The notes: generated by a model from the sequence alone, not told the origin. DNA of 49,460 bases from Candidatus Fibrimonadaceae bacterium (GCA_031281345.1 JAITFN010000041.1:1-49460), one strand, 5' to 3'. Counted from the first letter of the stretch, positions 22,281 to 31,721 are shown. Numbers and translations are program-made.

Positions 22281-22410
22281 AATATATAAATTTTCAGAAA
22301 AAAATACTAAAAAACCAATAAATGTGACTCATTCTGCAAATACTGCAAATTCTGTGAATGACCAGCCTTCGGCTGTTCGCCAGCGAATAAGTAGCGAATG
22401 GGCGTCTAGT
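22281..22410. other. intergenic region with small palindromes
   Basis: Between the lipoprotein start and the kinase end. It holds CAGCC-ttc-GGCTG (22363-22375) and TTCGC-ca-GCGAA (22376-22387) in tandem. The pattern of a short hairpin followed by a GGC or TTCGCC stretch resembles that at 21071-21098 and may mark a small dispersed palindromic element. No gene is seen. Confidence 0.4.
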
Positions 22411-25245
22411 TCAGACAGGTACAGATGCAATAATTTTCTTAAGCGCATCTATCAGTTCTTGCGTTTGCTGCTTGATTATGTCTTTATCCTTTGCTTTGCC
22501 GGCTTTTTCCAAAGTGAGTGCAAGCTGGGAAAGTTCTGTGTTCCCAATATTTATAAGAGCACTTTTAATACCGTGAGCGGTAACGGCATATAGCTGGATA
22601 TCTTCATCTGAAATGGTATCTATGCCCGCAAGCGCAGACTCCAAAATTGGCAATGCGTTTATTGCGTCTTTCACAAAAAATGAGAGCAATACCGGATTTA
22701 CGGCTGGAGCTTCTGGCTTAGGTTTCTCTTGTGGCACGCTTTCTTGTGCTTTTGCAATTACTTCGGGCGGTTGTTTATTGCGAATAAATTTGTTGAGCAC
22801 AGTGTTCAACTGCCTAATATCAATGGGTTTTGATATAAAATCATCAAAGCCGTTTTCCATAAAAATCTTTGCCTGCCCAATTAAAGCGTTTGCTGTTAGT
22901 GCAACAATAGGTTGAGTGTAACCGGATTCTCGCAGAATTTTTGTAGTCTCTATTCCGTCCATTTTCGGCATCATATGATCCATGAATATAATATCATAAA
23001 CCTCGCCTTTCTTAACTCTATCTATAGCTTCAAAACCGCTGGAAACAGCTTCAATATTCAAACCATAATGCGCCATTATCTCTTTTGCCACATATAGATT
23101 AGATTCCACATCGTCCACAACCATAACCTTGCCATAAGGCATCTGTTCAAAATCAATTTGCACCTTTCTGATATTTGTCCTGTCTATTCTGAGCAACATA
23201 ATATCGCGAGCACGTTTTTCGCCCAAAATTCCAACACCTGTGTTTTTTTGTGGCAAATGAACTGTGAATGTAGATCCTTTGCCAATTTTGCTGTCTGCAA
23301 AAATTTTGCCATTCATCATCTGCACCAAATGCTGCGTGATTGCCATGCCAAGACCCGTTCCTTCAATTGTGCGATTTGCTTCCAAATTAAAACGCACATA
23401 TTCAGAAGAGAACAATTTATTAACCTGTTCCCTAGACATACCGCAACCTGTGTCGCTCACCTGCAAAATAAGTATGGTATTTTTTCCATCGTTTTCGGCA
23501 AAAATGGATAATTTAACTTTGCCCTTTTCCGTATATTTAAAAGCATTGGAAAGCAAATTATTCAAAATCTGCTTGATGCGAATTTCATCGCCCACTAATT
23601 CCAAGGGCACATTTTCATCAACATAAAGTTCAAATTTTATGGGCTTGCTGTTGTTGCGCATAGCATTAAGCTGCACAACATCGTGAATCAATCCCACAAA
23701 TTCGTATTCAACTGGCATAAGTTCCATCTTGCCCGCCTCTATTTTGGATAAATCTAATATATTGTTGATTATGCCAAGCAATAAATTGCCCGAATTGTAA
23801 ATTATCGCAAAAGATTCCCTTAGCTGCGGCACCAGTGTTTCGTTTCTCAATTGAATTTCAGTCACGCCCATAATAGCATTCATTGGCGTGCGAATTTCGT
23901 GGCTCATTTTTGCTAAAAAGGCAGTTTTGGCAGCATTTGCGTTTTCTGCTTCTGCTCTTGCCATTTTCTCCACTTGGGTTATGTCTTGAACAACCTCTAT
24001 ATATCCAATAGGCTCATTCTCAACATTTTTCAGAACCTCAACGTCCACCTTGTATGAAGAATTATTATGCGTAAAAAATGTTTGCTTCAAGCCACGCTTT
24101 GCACATTCTATGCCGCAATTCGGCGTGTTGCAAATATTGCTGTTCCAATCGCTGCAAGGCTTGCCCAAAGCCTCTTTTAAAGTTATTCCCAAAAATCTCT
24201 CTACCGCAGTATTGATAAATGTCCATTTTGTATCCAAATCGGTAACGGTAATCGGTAAAGGCACGGCATTGAGAATAGACATATATCTATGCACTGTTAC
24301 TTCCAATTCTTGCTTTTGACTGCGTATCAATTTATTCATGCCTTCTCTAACATTGATAACGCGAATTAAAACCACGCTAATTACCAAAGCAAAAAATGCT
24401 CCGAGCATACTCAAATATTTCGCTATTTTGTTTATGTTTTTGTAATATTTATATTCAGGCGTAATAATTCCAAAGTACCATCCATTTTCCAACTGCCTAA
24501 AAAAAGCAACTGATTTTTCGCCTTTGAAATTTATAAAATCTAACCCAAAAACCTCTCCGTTTTGCTCAAAAATTTCTTTAAACTTAGAAATGCCTATATT
24601 ATTGTCAAATAAAGATGTATTACCTACAAATTTGCGTTCTATGTGAGCTAAAAACTCATAGCTCTGATTAAACATCAATCCAAAACCGCCTTCGGCAATT
24701 TGTGAATTTTCTACCAATCTCATAACATCTTCAAAATTCACATTCAAACCCACAAATCCCCGTGGATTGCCCGCTTTATCAAAAATACGGCATATATAAG
24801 TAAGAACAATCGCATCTAACGATTTATCAAAACGCTCTTTAATTAACACTTCGCCAGCAACTTTAGGCACTTCATTATACCATACGCTATCTACAGGAGA
24901 TTCATCAATAAAAATATAATAGCTAACAATGTTCTGTGAAAAATTCCTCTCTTTATTGAAACCCTTTGTATATTCCTTTATTGTGTTGACATTCATATTT
25001 TCTCCGAGCATTAGCGTAATCATATCCGCAGTTTTTTTAACCACGATTTTCGGCTCTGATATTCTAAGTATTATATTGCGATGCATATTGGATAGCACGT
25101 TATTTGCCTCACGCTTCATATTATCATATTCAACATCACGCATAAAAACATAACTTGAAACAACCATCGCCGAAAATGTAATAAAGACAAGTATCACTTG
25201 AAGATACATAGTTATGATTGCCTTTATTTTGAGCATTAATCGCAT
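22411..25245 (-). CDS. membrane hybrid histidine kinase: dCache-PAS-HisKA-HATPase-REC-HPt
   Basis: A 944-residue sensor. Membrane segments at about 8-34 and 277-298 enclose a periplasmic dCache-like domain. A PAS domain follows (about 320-425) with a four-Cys cluster (Cys364, 372, 377, 381) that may bind metal or a cofactor. Then come HisKA (phospho-accepting His449 in SHEIRTPMNAI), HATPase (DTGCGM near 598, GTGLGM near 629), a receiver (phospho-acceptor Asp756 in IIFMDHMMP) and an HPt domain (His891 in AHGIKSALINIG). All phosphorelay steps except a final regulator are present. Its start overlaps the end of the upstream kinase gene by 10 nt. Confidence 0.92.
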   Translation of the reverse strand: MRLMLKIKAIITMYLQVILVFITFSAMVVSSYVFMRDVEYDNMKREANNVLSNMHRNIILRISEPKIVVKKTADMITLMLGENMNVNTIKEYTKGFNKERNFSQNIVSYYIFIDESPVDSVWYNEVPKVAGEVLIKERFDKSLDAIVLTYICRIFDKAGNPRGFVGLNVNFEDVMRLVENSQIAEGGFGLMFNQSYEFLAHIERKFVGNTSLFDNNIGISKFKEIFEQNGEVFGLDFINFKGEKSVAFFRQLENGWYFGIITPEYKYYKNINKIAKYLSMLGAFFALVISVVLIRVINVREGMNKLIRSQKQELEVTVHRYMSILNAVPLPITVTDLDTKWTFINTAVERFLGITLKEALGKPCSDWNSNICNTPNCGIECAKRGLKQTFFTHNNSSYKVDVEVLKNVENEPIGYIEVVQDITQVEKMARAEAENANAAKTAFLAKMSHEIRTPMNAIMGVTEIQLRNETLVPQLRESFAIIYNSGNLLLGIINNILDLSKIEAGKMELMPVEYEFVGLIHDVVQLNAMRNNSKPIKFELYVDENVPLELVGDEIRIKQILNNLLSNAFKYTEKGKVKLSIFAENDGKNTILILQVSDTGCGMSREQVNKLFSSEYVRFNLEANRTIEGTGLGMAITQHLVQMMNGKIFADSKIGKGSTFTVHLPQKNTGVGILGEKRARDIMLLRIDRTNIRKVQIDFEQMPYGKVMVVDDVESNLYVAKEIMAHYGLNIEAVSSGFEAIDRVKKGEVYDIIFMDHMMPKMDGIETTKILRESGYTQPIVALTANALIGQAKIFMENGFDDFISKPIDIRQLNTVLNKFIRNKQPPEVIAKAQESVPQEKPKPEAPAVNPVLLSFFVKDAINALPILESALAGIDTISDEDIQLYAVTAHGIKSALINIGNTELSQLALTLEKAGKAKDKDIIKQQTQELIDALKKIIASVPV

Positions 25246-28200
25246 AAACCTTCCTCCTTAATCTTTGAAAGTTCTTGTTTTTTTATTTGCATTTGTTTAT
25301 CATAAATAAATTTGTTCAGTTCTGAATCTAATTGTTTGGCATCTATCGGTTTTGAAATAAAAGCGTCAAAGCCGCTTTCCAAAAACATTTCTGCTTGCCC
25401 AACAATCGCATTGGCCGTGAGCGCAATAATAGGTTCTTCATAACCCATAGAGCGTATTATTTTAACAGCTTCTATTCCATCCATTTTTGGCATCATGTGG
25501 TCCATAAATATAATATCGTAAATTTTGCCCTCTTTAATTTTATCTATTGCCTCAAAACCGCTTATTGCAGTCTCAATGGTCAAGTCGTAAGGTTCCATAA
25601 AACTTTTGGCAACGTATAAATTGGATTCCAAATCGTCCACAATCAAAACGTTGCCATAAGCCATTGATCTTCGGGTAACACTTTGTTTTCTTATTTGCAT
25701 AAAATTTCCCGTTTGGAAGTTTTGCAAATTCTCTGCGAGTTCCTTGCCCAAAACTTTTGTGCTCACAATTTTTTGTGGCAGGCTAATGGTAAATGCAGAA
25801 CCTTTATTAATTTCGCTTTCAATGGAAATTTTGCCACCCATAAGGGTTACCAAATTCTGCACAATGGTCATGCCAAGCCCTGTTCCACCTACCTTGCGAT
25901 TGTCAATTAAATTAAAACGGGAATACTCATCAAATATCCTGCTTTTCTGTTCTTCTGTCATGCCTTGACCTGTATCGCTTATGCGGAAAATCAGCATAAT
26001 ATCGGATTCTTGGTCTTTGACTTTTTCTGTGGTAATAGACATTGAAATTTCACCTGCATCGGTATATTTGAATGCATTTGAAAGTATGTTATTGAGAATT
26101 TGCTTTATTCTCAACTCATCTCCTAAAATCTCTGAGGGAATATTCTCATCAACTTTAAGATTGAATTTAATCAATTTCTTTTCTATGCGTGCAGCATAAA
26201 GCTGCACGGTATCGTTAATTAAACTGGCAACCTCGTATTTAACAGGCACTATCTCCATTTTCTTCGCTTCTATTTTGGATAAATCCAGCAAATCGTTTAC
26301 AATGTTAAGCAGCGACTTGCCGGAATTGTGGATTATGCCGAGTGCTTCTTTTTTTTGCGGAGCAGTTTCGTTTTGCAATTGGATTTCGGCAATACCGAGA
26401 ATAGCATTCATAGGTGTTCTTATTTCGTGGCTTATTTTGGATAAAAAATCGTCTTTTGATTTGCTAAGGGCAACCACTTTGTCTAGAGATTGCTGCAACC
26501 TTGTTGAGTAAACATTGCGCATAATTGCACCAGACATTATGTTTGAAACAGTTGTAAAGAATGTCCTTTCGTCTTCTGTCCATTCATGGGCTAAAAGGCA
26601 GTTTTCTGCGCAAACAACTCCCCACAAACTACCTTCAACATAAAGCGGAGCGTAAATAAACGAAGATATGCCCATAGATTTAAGCATACTGTATTTAGGC
26701 TCACTCTCGGTATCTGAACACAAAATCATAAGCCTCTGCGAATTTTCATCTAGCTCAATTGGGAACAGCAACTTGTCGGTAGTGAAATTGTCAAAACGTT
26801 CTATTTTAACCATAGGCACATCATCATCTGCATACCATTGATTATCCGCGTAAACTTTTTTATTTTCGTAATCCACTTGGAAAACAACCATTCTGGAAAC
26901 ATTCAAACTCCTGCCCAATTTTTCCACAACCGATTCTATGCTTTTGTTTATATCTTCGTATATAATGAAATTCTCCGAAATTTCTGTTATTGATTTTTGC
27001 AATTCCAATTTTGAGGCGAGCAAATCTTTCTGTTTTCGTATGTTATTCAATAAAATTTTGCGGTTGCGCAAATCATATTTAAACGAAATAATAAATTTCT
27101 TGTTTTTAAGCACCAGCAAGGTGAGAGTGTTTTCCACAGGTATAATTTCACCGCTTGCGGATTGCATTTCCCATTCATAAGTATAATTGCCTTCTTTTAC
27201 GGTTTTGTCCAAGAGTATTTTTGCTTCTTCCTCTGAATTTTTATTGTCAAAAGATTGTCGCTCAGGGCAAAAGAGCGTAAAATAATTATCCAAAAGATAT
27301 TGTTTGCTTTTGCTTCCGAGCATTTTCACTATTGCATCGTTGCAATCAATTGGCTGATAGTCCTCATTGAAAAGTACATACGCCATAGGATTTGCTTCTG
27401 TTATGGCCCGTATCATTTCTTGCGCTTCGGTTACGGCAGCTTCTATTTTTTTAATATTGCGCAAATCATAAATATAAACCAAACCTAGGTATTTGCCTTT
27501 GTGCTTTACCCATGTCGTTGTAACTTCGCAGGGGATAATTTTTCCTGAAAAGGAAGTATGTATCCATTCAAATACCAGATTCGAGCTGTCTTCTGTAAAT
27601 ATATGCCTTGCCAATTCTTTTGCCCTTTCTTTGGATTTTGAGCCGTCTGGCTGATATTCTGGCGATAAATCGAAAAAATTCTCTATGAATTGCTGCTTTG
27701 TGCACTCAAACATTTTTGTGGTAGCCTCATTGCAATTCAATACATCTCCATCCTCGCTAAAAATAACTATGGATACAGGAACAGCATCAAGCATAGAACT
27801 GTTCAATTCGTTTGATTCTGCAATTTCAAGTTCCATTTGCCGTTGAATAAGAGTGTTAATGCATAAAAATGCAGCCGAACGCATCATTTCAATCTGCACT
27901 TCATCAAAATAACGTTCATTATGGCGGTCTTCAAAAAGCGCAAAACCCCAAAATGAATTTTTGATAAACAAAGGCACAACAAGAGCCGATACCACGCCAA
28001 ACGATTTCAACGCTTTTGATTCTGGCATCAATTTTGAAGGTCCGTTGATAATTTCATTATTTGCCAAAATGCTCTCCCATTTGGGCATCAATTTAGCATA
28101 AGTTGTATCTTTCAAAACATTATGAAAAATCTCGGTTGTTCCACCCGCTTCCCTATCCCAGCGATATATCTGCGAAACGTGCAATGCATCTGGCATTGGA

Positions 28201-28949
28201 AAATTGCGAAAAACGGAAAATCTATCCAATTTTGCCATATCGCAAATAGACCTTACCCCAGCCTCTATTCTTCTCTCATAGGCTCCTTCGCTCTGCGAAA
28301 CAAATGTTATAGCGGCTTTATTGAGCATCTCCAGCATCTGTTTGCTACTTTCCAATGCTTTGGAAGTTTTATTCATTTCAATCTCTGCTTGCCACTGAAT
28401 AAAAACATTAGCACATAAAAAGGCGGCCGAACGCATCATTTCAACCTGTATTTCATCAAAATAGCGTTCATTATGGCGGTCTTCAAAAAGCGCAAAACCC
28501 CAAAAGGAATTTTTGATAAACAAAGGCACAACAAGAGCCGATACAATACCAAACGATTTCAGCATAGCCGATTCTGGCATTGTTTTCACAGGCCCGTTGA
28601 CAATTTCATTATCTGTCAAAATCGTTTCCCACCTGGGTGCCATTTTAGCATAAGTTACATCTTTAAGCGTTGGGTCAATGTCTATTGTTCCACTGGTTTT
28701 CCTATCCCAGCGATATTCCTGCAATACATGCAAGCAATCTGGCATGGGTAAATTGCGAAAAATGCAAAATCTATCAACTTTTGCCATATCGCAAATAGAC
28801 CTTACTCCATCTTCTATTCTTTTCTCAAAAGACTCTTCGCTCTGCGAAACAAATGTTATAGCAGCTTTATTGAGCATCTCCAGCATTTTTTTGCTGTCTT
28901 CCAATGCTTTGGATATTCCTACGGTCTCGTTTTCAGTATTGCCACGCAT
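25236..28949 (-). CDS. soluble hybrid histidine kinase with duplicated GAF domain
   Basis: A 1237-residue cytoplasmic sensor without membrane segments. Order: GAF-like unit 1 (about 13-195), GAF-like unit 2 (about 196-378), PAS (about 385-500), PAS (about 510-628), a third GAF (about 650-812), HisKA (His841 in SHEIRTPMNAI), HATPase (DTGQGM, GTGLGM) and a receiver (Asp1150 in IIFMDHMMPKMDG). It has no HPt domain, but the next gene does, so a relay between the two is plausible. Units 1 and 2 are very similar even at DNA level. The start lies in a 39-nt divergent gap with the sirtuin gene. Confidence 0.92.
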   Translation of the reverse strand: MRGNTENETVGISKALEDSKKMLEMLNKAAITFVSQSEESFEKRIEDGVRSICDMAKVDRFCIFRNLPMPDCLHVLQEYRWDRKTSGTIDIDPTLKDVTYAKMAPRWETILTDNEIVNGPVKTMPESAMLKSFGIVSALVVPLFIKNSFWGFALFEDRHNERYFDEIQVEMMRSAAFLCANVFIQWQAEIEMNKTSKALESSKQMLEMLNKAAITFVSQSEGAYERRIEAGVRSICDMAKLDRFSVFRNFPMPDALHVSQIYRWDREAGGTTEIFHNVLKDTTYAKLMPKWESILANNEIINGPSKLMPESKALKSFGVVSALVVPLFIKNSFWGFALFEDRHNERYFDEVQIEMMRSAAFLCINTLIQRQMELEIAESNELNSSMLDAVPVSIVIFSEDGDVLNCNEATTKMFECTKQQFIENFFDLSPEYQPDGSKSKERAKELARHIFTEDSSNLVFEWIHTSFSGKIIPCEVTTTWVKHKGKYLGLVYIYDLRNIKKIEAAVTEAQEMIRAITEANPMAYVLFNEDYQPIDCNDAIVKMLGSKSKQYLLDNYFTLFCPERQSFDNKNSEEEAKILLDKTVKEGNYTYEWEMQSASGEIIPVENTLTLLVLKNKKFIISFKYDLRNRKILLNNIRKQKDLLASKLELQKSITEISENFIIYEDINKSIESVVEKLGRSLNVSRMVVFQVDYENKKVYADNQWYADDDVPMVKIERFDNFTTDKLLFPIELDENSQRLMILCSDTESEPKYSMLKSMGISSFIYAPLYVEGSLWGVVCAENCLLAHEWTEDERTFFTTVSNIMSGAIMRNVYSTRLQQSLDKVVALSKSKDDFLSKISHEIRTPMNAILGIAEIQLQNETAPQKKEALGIIHNSGKSLLNIVNDLLDLSKIEAKKMEIVPVKYEVASLINDTVQLYAARIEKKLIKFNLKVDENIPSEILGDELRIKQILNNILSNAFKYTDAGEISMSITTEKVKDQESDIMLIFRISDTGQGMTEEQKSRIFDEYSRFNLIDNRKVGGTGLGMTIVQNLVTLMGGKISIESEINKGSAFTISLPQKIVSTKVLGKELAENLQNFQTGNFMQIRKQSVTRRSMAYGNVLIVDDLESNLYVAKSFMEPYDLTIETAISGFEAIDKIKEGKIYDIIFMDHMMPKMDGIEAVKIIRSMGYEEPIIALTANAIVGQAEMFLESGFDAFISKPIDAKQLDSELNKFIYDKQMQIKKQELSKIKEEGLCD
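27816..28913 (-). repeat. tandem duplication of a GAF-domain unit in the kinase gene
   Basis: Two units of 183 codons (549 bp). Both contain MLEMLNKAAITFVSQSE, RSICDMAK, a run SALVVPLFIKNSFWGFALFE and MMRSAAFLC. Around 27890-27990 and 28430-28530 the DNA copies are almost identical over about 100 bp. Confidence 0.9.
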
Positions 28950-28976
28950 AACATAAGTGTAATATAGTAAATTTCC

Positions 28977-28982
28977 TATATT
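28977..28982 (+). promoter_or_regulatory. -10-like hexamer of the sirtuin gene, leaderless
   Basis: TTTCC-TATATT is followed by 6 nt and the ATG at 28989, so transcription should start at the A of the start codon. The opposite kinase gene has TATATT at 28961-28966 (minus), 11 nt from its start. The 39-nt gap thus holds two divergent promoters. Confidence 0.55.
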
Positions 28983-28988
28983 TAAAAC

Positions 28989-29672
28989 ATGAAAATAGTT
29001 ATCTTAACAGGGGCAGGGATTAGCGCAGAAAGCGGGCTAAAAACCTTTCGCGATGCAGACGGCCTGTGGGAAAACGAACCAGTGCGAATTGTTGCAACAC
29101 CAGAAGGCTTTGAAAGTGAGCCTAAGCGAGTTATAGAGTTTTACAATAAACTCAGAAAGGGTTTGAAAAACGTGGAACCTAACGCAGCACACCAAGCCCT
29201 TGCAAAATTAGAAGAGAAATTTGGCGATGATTTTTTGCTAATAACGCAAAACGTTGACGATTTGCACCAGCGAGCCGGCAGCAAAAGGGTTATACCTATG
29301 CACGGCGAGCTTTTGAAAGTCCGCTGCCTAGGGCAAAAGGAACACGTAACAAGTTGCTCAGAAGACCAGCCCGAAAAATGCCCCACCTGTGGGGCAAAAA
29401 TGCGGCCGCACATAGTTTGGTTCGGCGAAATTCCCTTTGAAATGAATAAAATTCAAAAGGCGTTAATGGGATGCAATTTGTTCGCATACATAGGCACAAG
29501 CGGGGTTGTGTACCCAGCGGCAGGCTTTAAGCAAATAGCAAAAATGGCTGGCGCCCAAGTTGTATGCCTGAACTTGGAAACCACCGGAGACAGCTACACA
29601 GACGAATTCATACAAGGCAAAGCCACCGAGGTTGTGCCAAAATGGGTCAAGGCCATTACGGATGCTAACTAA
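28989..29672 (+). CDS. cobB: NAD-dependent protein deacylase (sirtuin, CobB type)
   Basis: Removes acyl groups from protein lysines while using NAD. The 227 residues show GAGISAESGLKTFR (8-21), TQNVDDLHQRAG (86-97) and catalytic His105 in PMHGEL. Four zinc Cys (113, 123, 131, 134) follow, and later GTSGVVYPAAG. In E. coli CobB a Tyr-x2-Arg pair selects succinyl-lysine. Here the segment reads FYNKLR, with Tyr52 and Arg shifted by one residue, so desuccinylase activity is uncertain. The gene overlaps the next start by 11 nt. Confidence 0.93.
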   Translation: MKIVILTGAGISAESGLKTFRDADGLWENEPVRIVATPEGFESEPKRVIEFYNKLRKGLKNVEPNAAHQALAKLEEKFGDDFLLITQNVDDLHQRAGSKRVIPMHGELLKVRCLGQKEHVTSCSEDQPEKCPTCGAKMRPHIVWFGEIPFEMNKIQKALMGCNLFAYIGTSGVVYPAAGFKQIAKMAGAQVVCLNLETTGDSYTDEFIQGKATEVVPKWVKAITDAN

Positions 29673-30288
29673 CTTTGCCAAAGAACACAACCTAATTTTG
29701 CCCGAAAATTTTCTCAGCAAAATTGAGGAATTTTGCAAGCTACTACTAGAAGCAAACTGCGCCACAAACCTAGTCTCAAAAAACGATGAGCAAAAACTTT
29801 TAACAAGGCACGTAGCAGACTCGCTTATATTCGCTACACACCCCGTTTGCTCTGCAAACCAGTGGACAGACATAGGCTCCGGTGCAGGCTTTCCCGTTAT
29901 TCCCCTTAGCCTTTATTTTCCGCAAATAAAATTTTACGCAACCGAAACTCGCAAAAAAAGATGCGATTTTTTAAAACAGGCAAAGCAAAACTTAAATTTA
30001 CAGAATTTGGAGGTGATTCAAGGCAAAGCGGAGAACTGCGGATTAAAAAATATGGACATTGTTTCTTGCCGAGCGGTTGGCTCTTTGGATGAAGATTTTG
30101 AGAAGGCTAAAAAAATTTTGAAAAAAAATGGGCATTTTTTGACGGTAAAGTCAAAGCGGCTGGTTGATGAGATGAGAGCAAAAAATAATAAACTGCTAAA
30201 ACAAGCGAATATTATGGATTATCGCTTGCCAAATGAAGAAATGGAATACATTTTTCTAAATTTTGCCATAGGAGAACTTTTATTATGA
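29662..30288 (+). CDS. rsmG: 16S rRNA (guanine-527-N7) methyltransferase
   Basis: A 208-residue RsmG/GidB methylase. SAM-binding motif DIGSGAGFPVIPLSL is present, followed by ATETRKKRCDFL and CRAVGSL. The ATG at 29662 is preferred because it opens the family-like N terminus (MLTNFAKEHN); the frame extends back to 29632. In many bacteria this gene lies close to oriC beside mnmG, parA and parB, none of which is in the window. The start lies inside the sirtuin end and the stop overlaps the next gene (ATGA), so three genes appear coupled. Confidence 0.93.
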   Translation: MLTNFAKEHNLILPENFLSKIEEFCKLLLEANCATNLVSKNDEQKLLTRHVADSLIFATHPVCSANQWTDIGSGAGFPVIPLSLYFPQIKFYATETRKKRCDFLKQAKQNLNLQNLEVIQGKAENCGLKNMDIVSCRAVGSLDEDFEKAKKILKKNGHFLTVKSKRLVDEMRAKNNKLLKQANIMDYRLPNEEMEYIFLNFAIGELLL

Positions 30289-30677
30289 AAAACACACTAG
30301 GAAAATACCCAGGAAGCCTTTACATTATGGACGAGGGAACAGATTCCTCCCACATACAAGAAAGGGAATACACTTTTAAAAGTGAGATGATTAACGGCTT
30401 GTACGCAAGCGATGTTCACGTCAAGCTCCACTACGAGGAAGAAAGGAAAATGCATTTCGGCATAATCCACATTCATATAAACGGTGCCTTGTGGCTCAAG
30501 CCTATCAATTTTATCCACGACTGTGTAAAAGACAAAATTCATCTGATCCACAACGACCTATATGAACACGAGGTCTATAACGACGAACTCATAGAAAAGA
30601 TAAACAATGTGGCAAAGAACTACATTGCAAAAGCCATAGGTGATATAGAGAAAGCAATGTCTCAACTCAAAACTTGA
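30285..30677 (+). CDS. hypothetical protein
   Basis: A 130-residue cytoplasmic protein. The centre alternates hydrophobic and polar residues with many His (GIIHIHINGALWLKP), as in a beta-sheet. The C terminus is helical with a Lys/Asp pattern. It has an AGGAG Shine-Dalgarno inside rsmG and overlaps it by 4 nt. No family is recognised. Confidence 0.7.
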   Translation: MKNTLGKYPGSLYIMDEGTDSSHIQEREYTFKSEMINGLYASDVHVKLHYEEERKMHFGIIHIHINGALWLKPINFIHDCVKDKIHLIHNDLYEHEVYNDELIEKINNVAKNYIAKAIGDIEKAMSQLKT

Positions 30678-30692
30678 TAGCCCAAATAAAAT

Positions 30693-31124
30693 ATGATTAC
30701 GACTCTTCAAATTGACTTGTTGCCAGAAGGTCTAGAAGACCTTTCATTGATTTCCGAAGATCTCATTAGAATATACGAAGTCATCAAAGCCAAATTCCCA
30801 GACGTTTACGTGAATTGCAAGAAAGGCAAAAGAATTCACAACTACAGCGGTTACAGAAATCCCGATTCAAAGGTAGGAGCCGCCAATTCTGCTCACAAGC
30901 TGGGAAAGGCTTTGGATCTTCACCGCGAATCGAAGAGGGAAAACCTAAATTTGTACGAATGGGTAATTCAAAACGGAGCCGCTCACGGTATATGCAGAAT
31001 GGAAGACAGAAAAGTAACCATTGACGATTCACCTGGCTACGGCTGGGTTCACATAGACATTGCCGAAGGCAACAAGTCTCGCCCCAACCAATGGAATAAC
31101 GGCATTTACGTGTTTATTCCTTGA
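30693..31124 (+). CDS. M15-type zinc peptidase-like protein
   Basis: A 143-residue protein without a signal peptide. The M15/VanY-like zinc pattern is visible: His68 and Asp75 in SAHKLGKALDLH, and His120 in GWVHID. The S-x-H-x-x-G-x-A-x-D block is typical of D-Ala-D-Ala peptidases and phage endolysins. No signal peptide means it works in the cytoplasm, is released by another route, or is a phage relic. It sits 15 nt after the hypothetical gene. Confidence 0.72.
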   Translation: MITTLQIDLLPEGLEDLSLISEDLIRIYEVIKAKFPDVYVNCKKGKRIHNYSGYRNPDSKVGAANSAHKLGKALDLHRESKRENLNLYEWVIQNGAAHGICRMEDRKVTIDDSPGYGWVHIDIAEGNKSRPNQWNNGIYVFIP

Positions 31125-31145
31125 TGTCAGTGGACTGATATTTAC

Positions 31146-31151
31146 TATATT
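31146..31151 (+). promoter_or_regulatory. -10-like hexamer of purN, leaderless
   Basis: ATATTTAC-TATATT is followed by 6 nt (CCCTTT) and the GTG at 31158. The predicted transcription start coincides with the start codon. No Shine-Dalgarno is present. Confidence 0.55.
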
Positions 31152-31157
31152 CCCTTT

Positions 31158-31721
31158 GTGCCCAAATTCAAATTCTCAATGATTTCCACAGGAAGAGGCA
31201 GCAATTTTGAAGCCATTATGCGGCGGGTTGCCTCTGGGGAATTGAATGTAGAGTGCGCGAGCCTTATCACATTCAAAAATTGCAAAGCCACAGAGGTTGC
31301 CAGCAAATACAACGTACCGGTTCGCTTTATTGAAGGAGATAATCTGTTTGAAATTTTACAAAGCGAAAACCCTAACTTAATCGTGTTATCTGGTTATATG
31401 CGCAAAATTCCAGAAAATATCCTTGATCGTTTTGAAAACAAAATAATAAACATTCACCCCGCACTTTTGCCCTCATTTGGCGGCAAAGGTTGCTACGGCA
31501 TTCACGTACACGAAAAGGCAATAGAAGCAGGCGTTAAAATAACCGGAGTAACCGTGCATTTTGTGAATAATGACTACGATGCAGGCAAAATAATAGCCCA
31601 AGTCGCGGTTCCAGTTCTCCCAAACGACACTCCGGAAATTTTAGCAGAGAGAGTTTTAAAAGAAGAGCATAATATTTATTGGCAAGTCATTCGGGATTTC
31701 GCAGGAAATAATCAATGTTAA
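31158..31721 (+). CDS. purN: phosphoribosylglycinamide formyltransferase
   Basis: Transfers formyl from 10-formyltetrahydrofolate to GAR in purine synthesis. The 187 residues include GRGSNFEAI (12-20), Asn98 and His100 in INIHPALLPSF, and Asp141 in NNDYDAG, the full catalytic set. The start is GTG at 31158, placed 7 nt after the TATATT hexamer. The stop overlaps the amidase gene by 7 nt, which couples purine synthesis with a cell-wall gene for no obvious reason. Confidence 0.95.
   Translation: MPKFKFSMISTGRGSNFEAIMRRVASGELNVECASLITFKNCKATEVASKYNVPVRFIEGDNLFEILQSENPNLIVLSGYMRKIPENILDRFENKIINIHPALLPSFGGKGCYGIHVHEKAIEAGVKITGVTVHFVNNDYDAGKIIAQVAVPVLPNDTPEILAERVLKEEHNIYWQVIRDFAGNNQC

Noticed and set aside
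30285-31124. Prophage or lysis cassette around the M15-like gene
   Set aside because: There is no holin, integrase or structural phage gene, and the neighbours are housekeeping genes. The M15-like protein alone is not enough.
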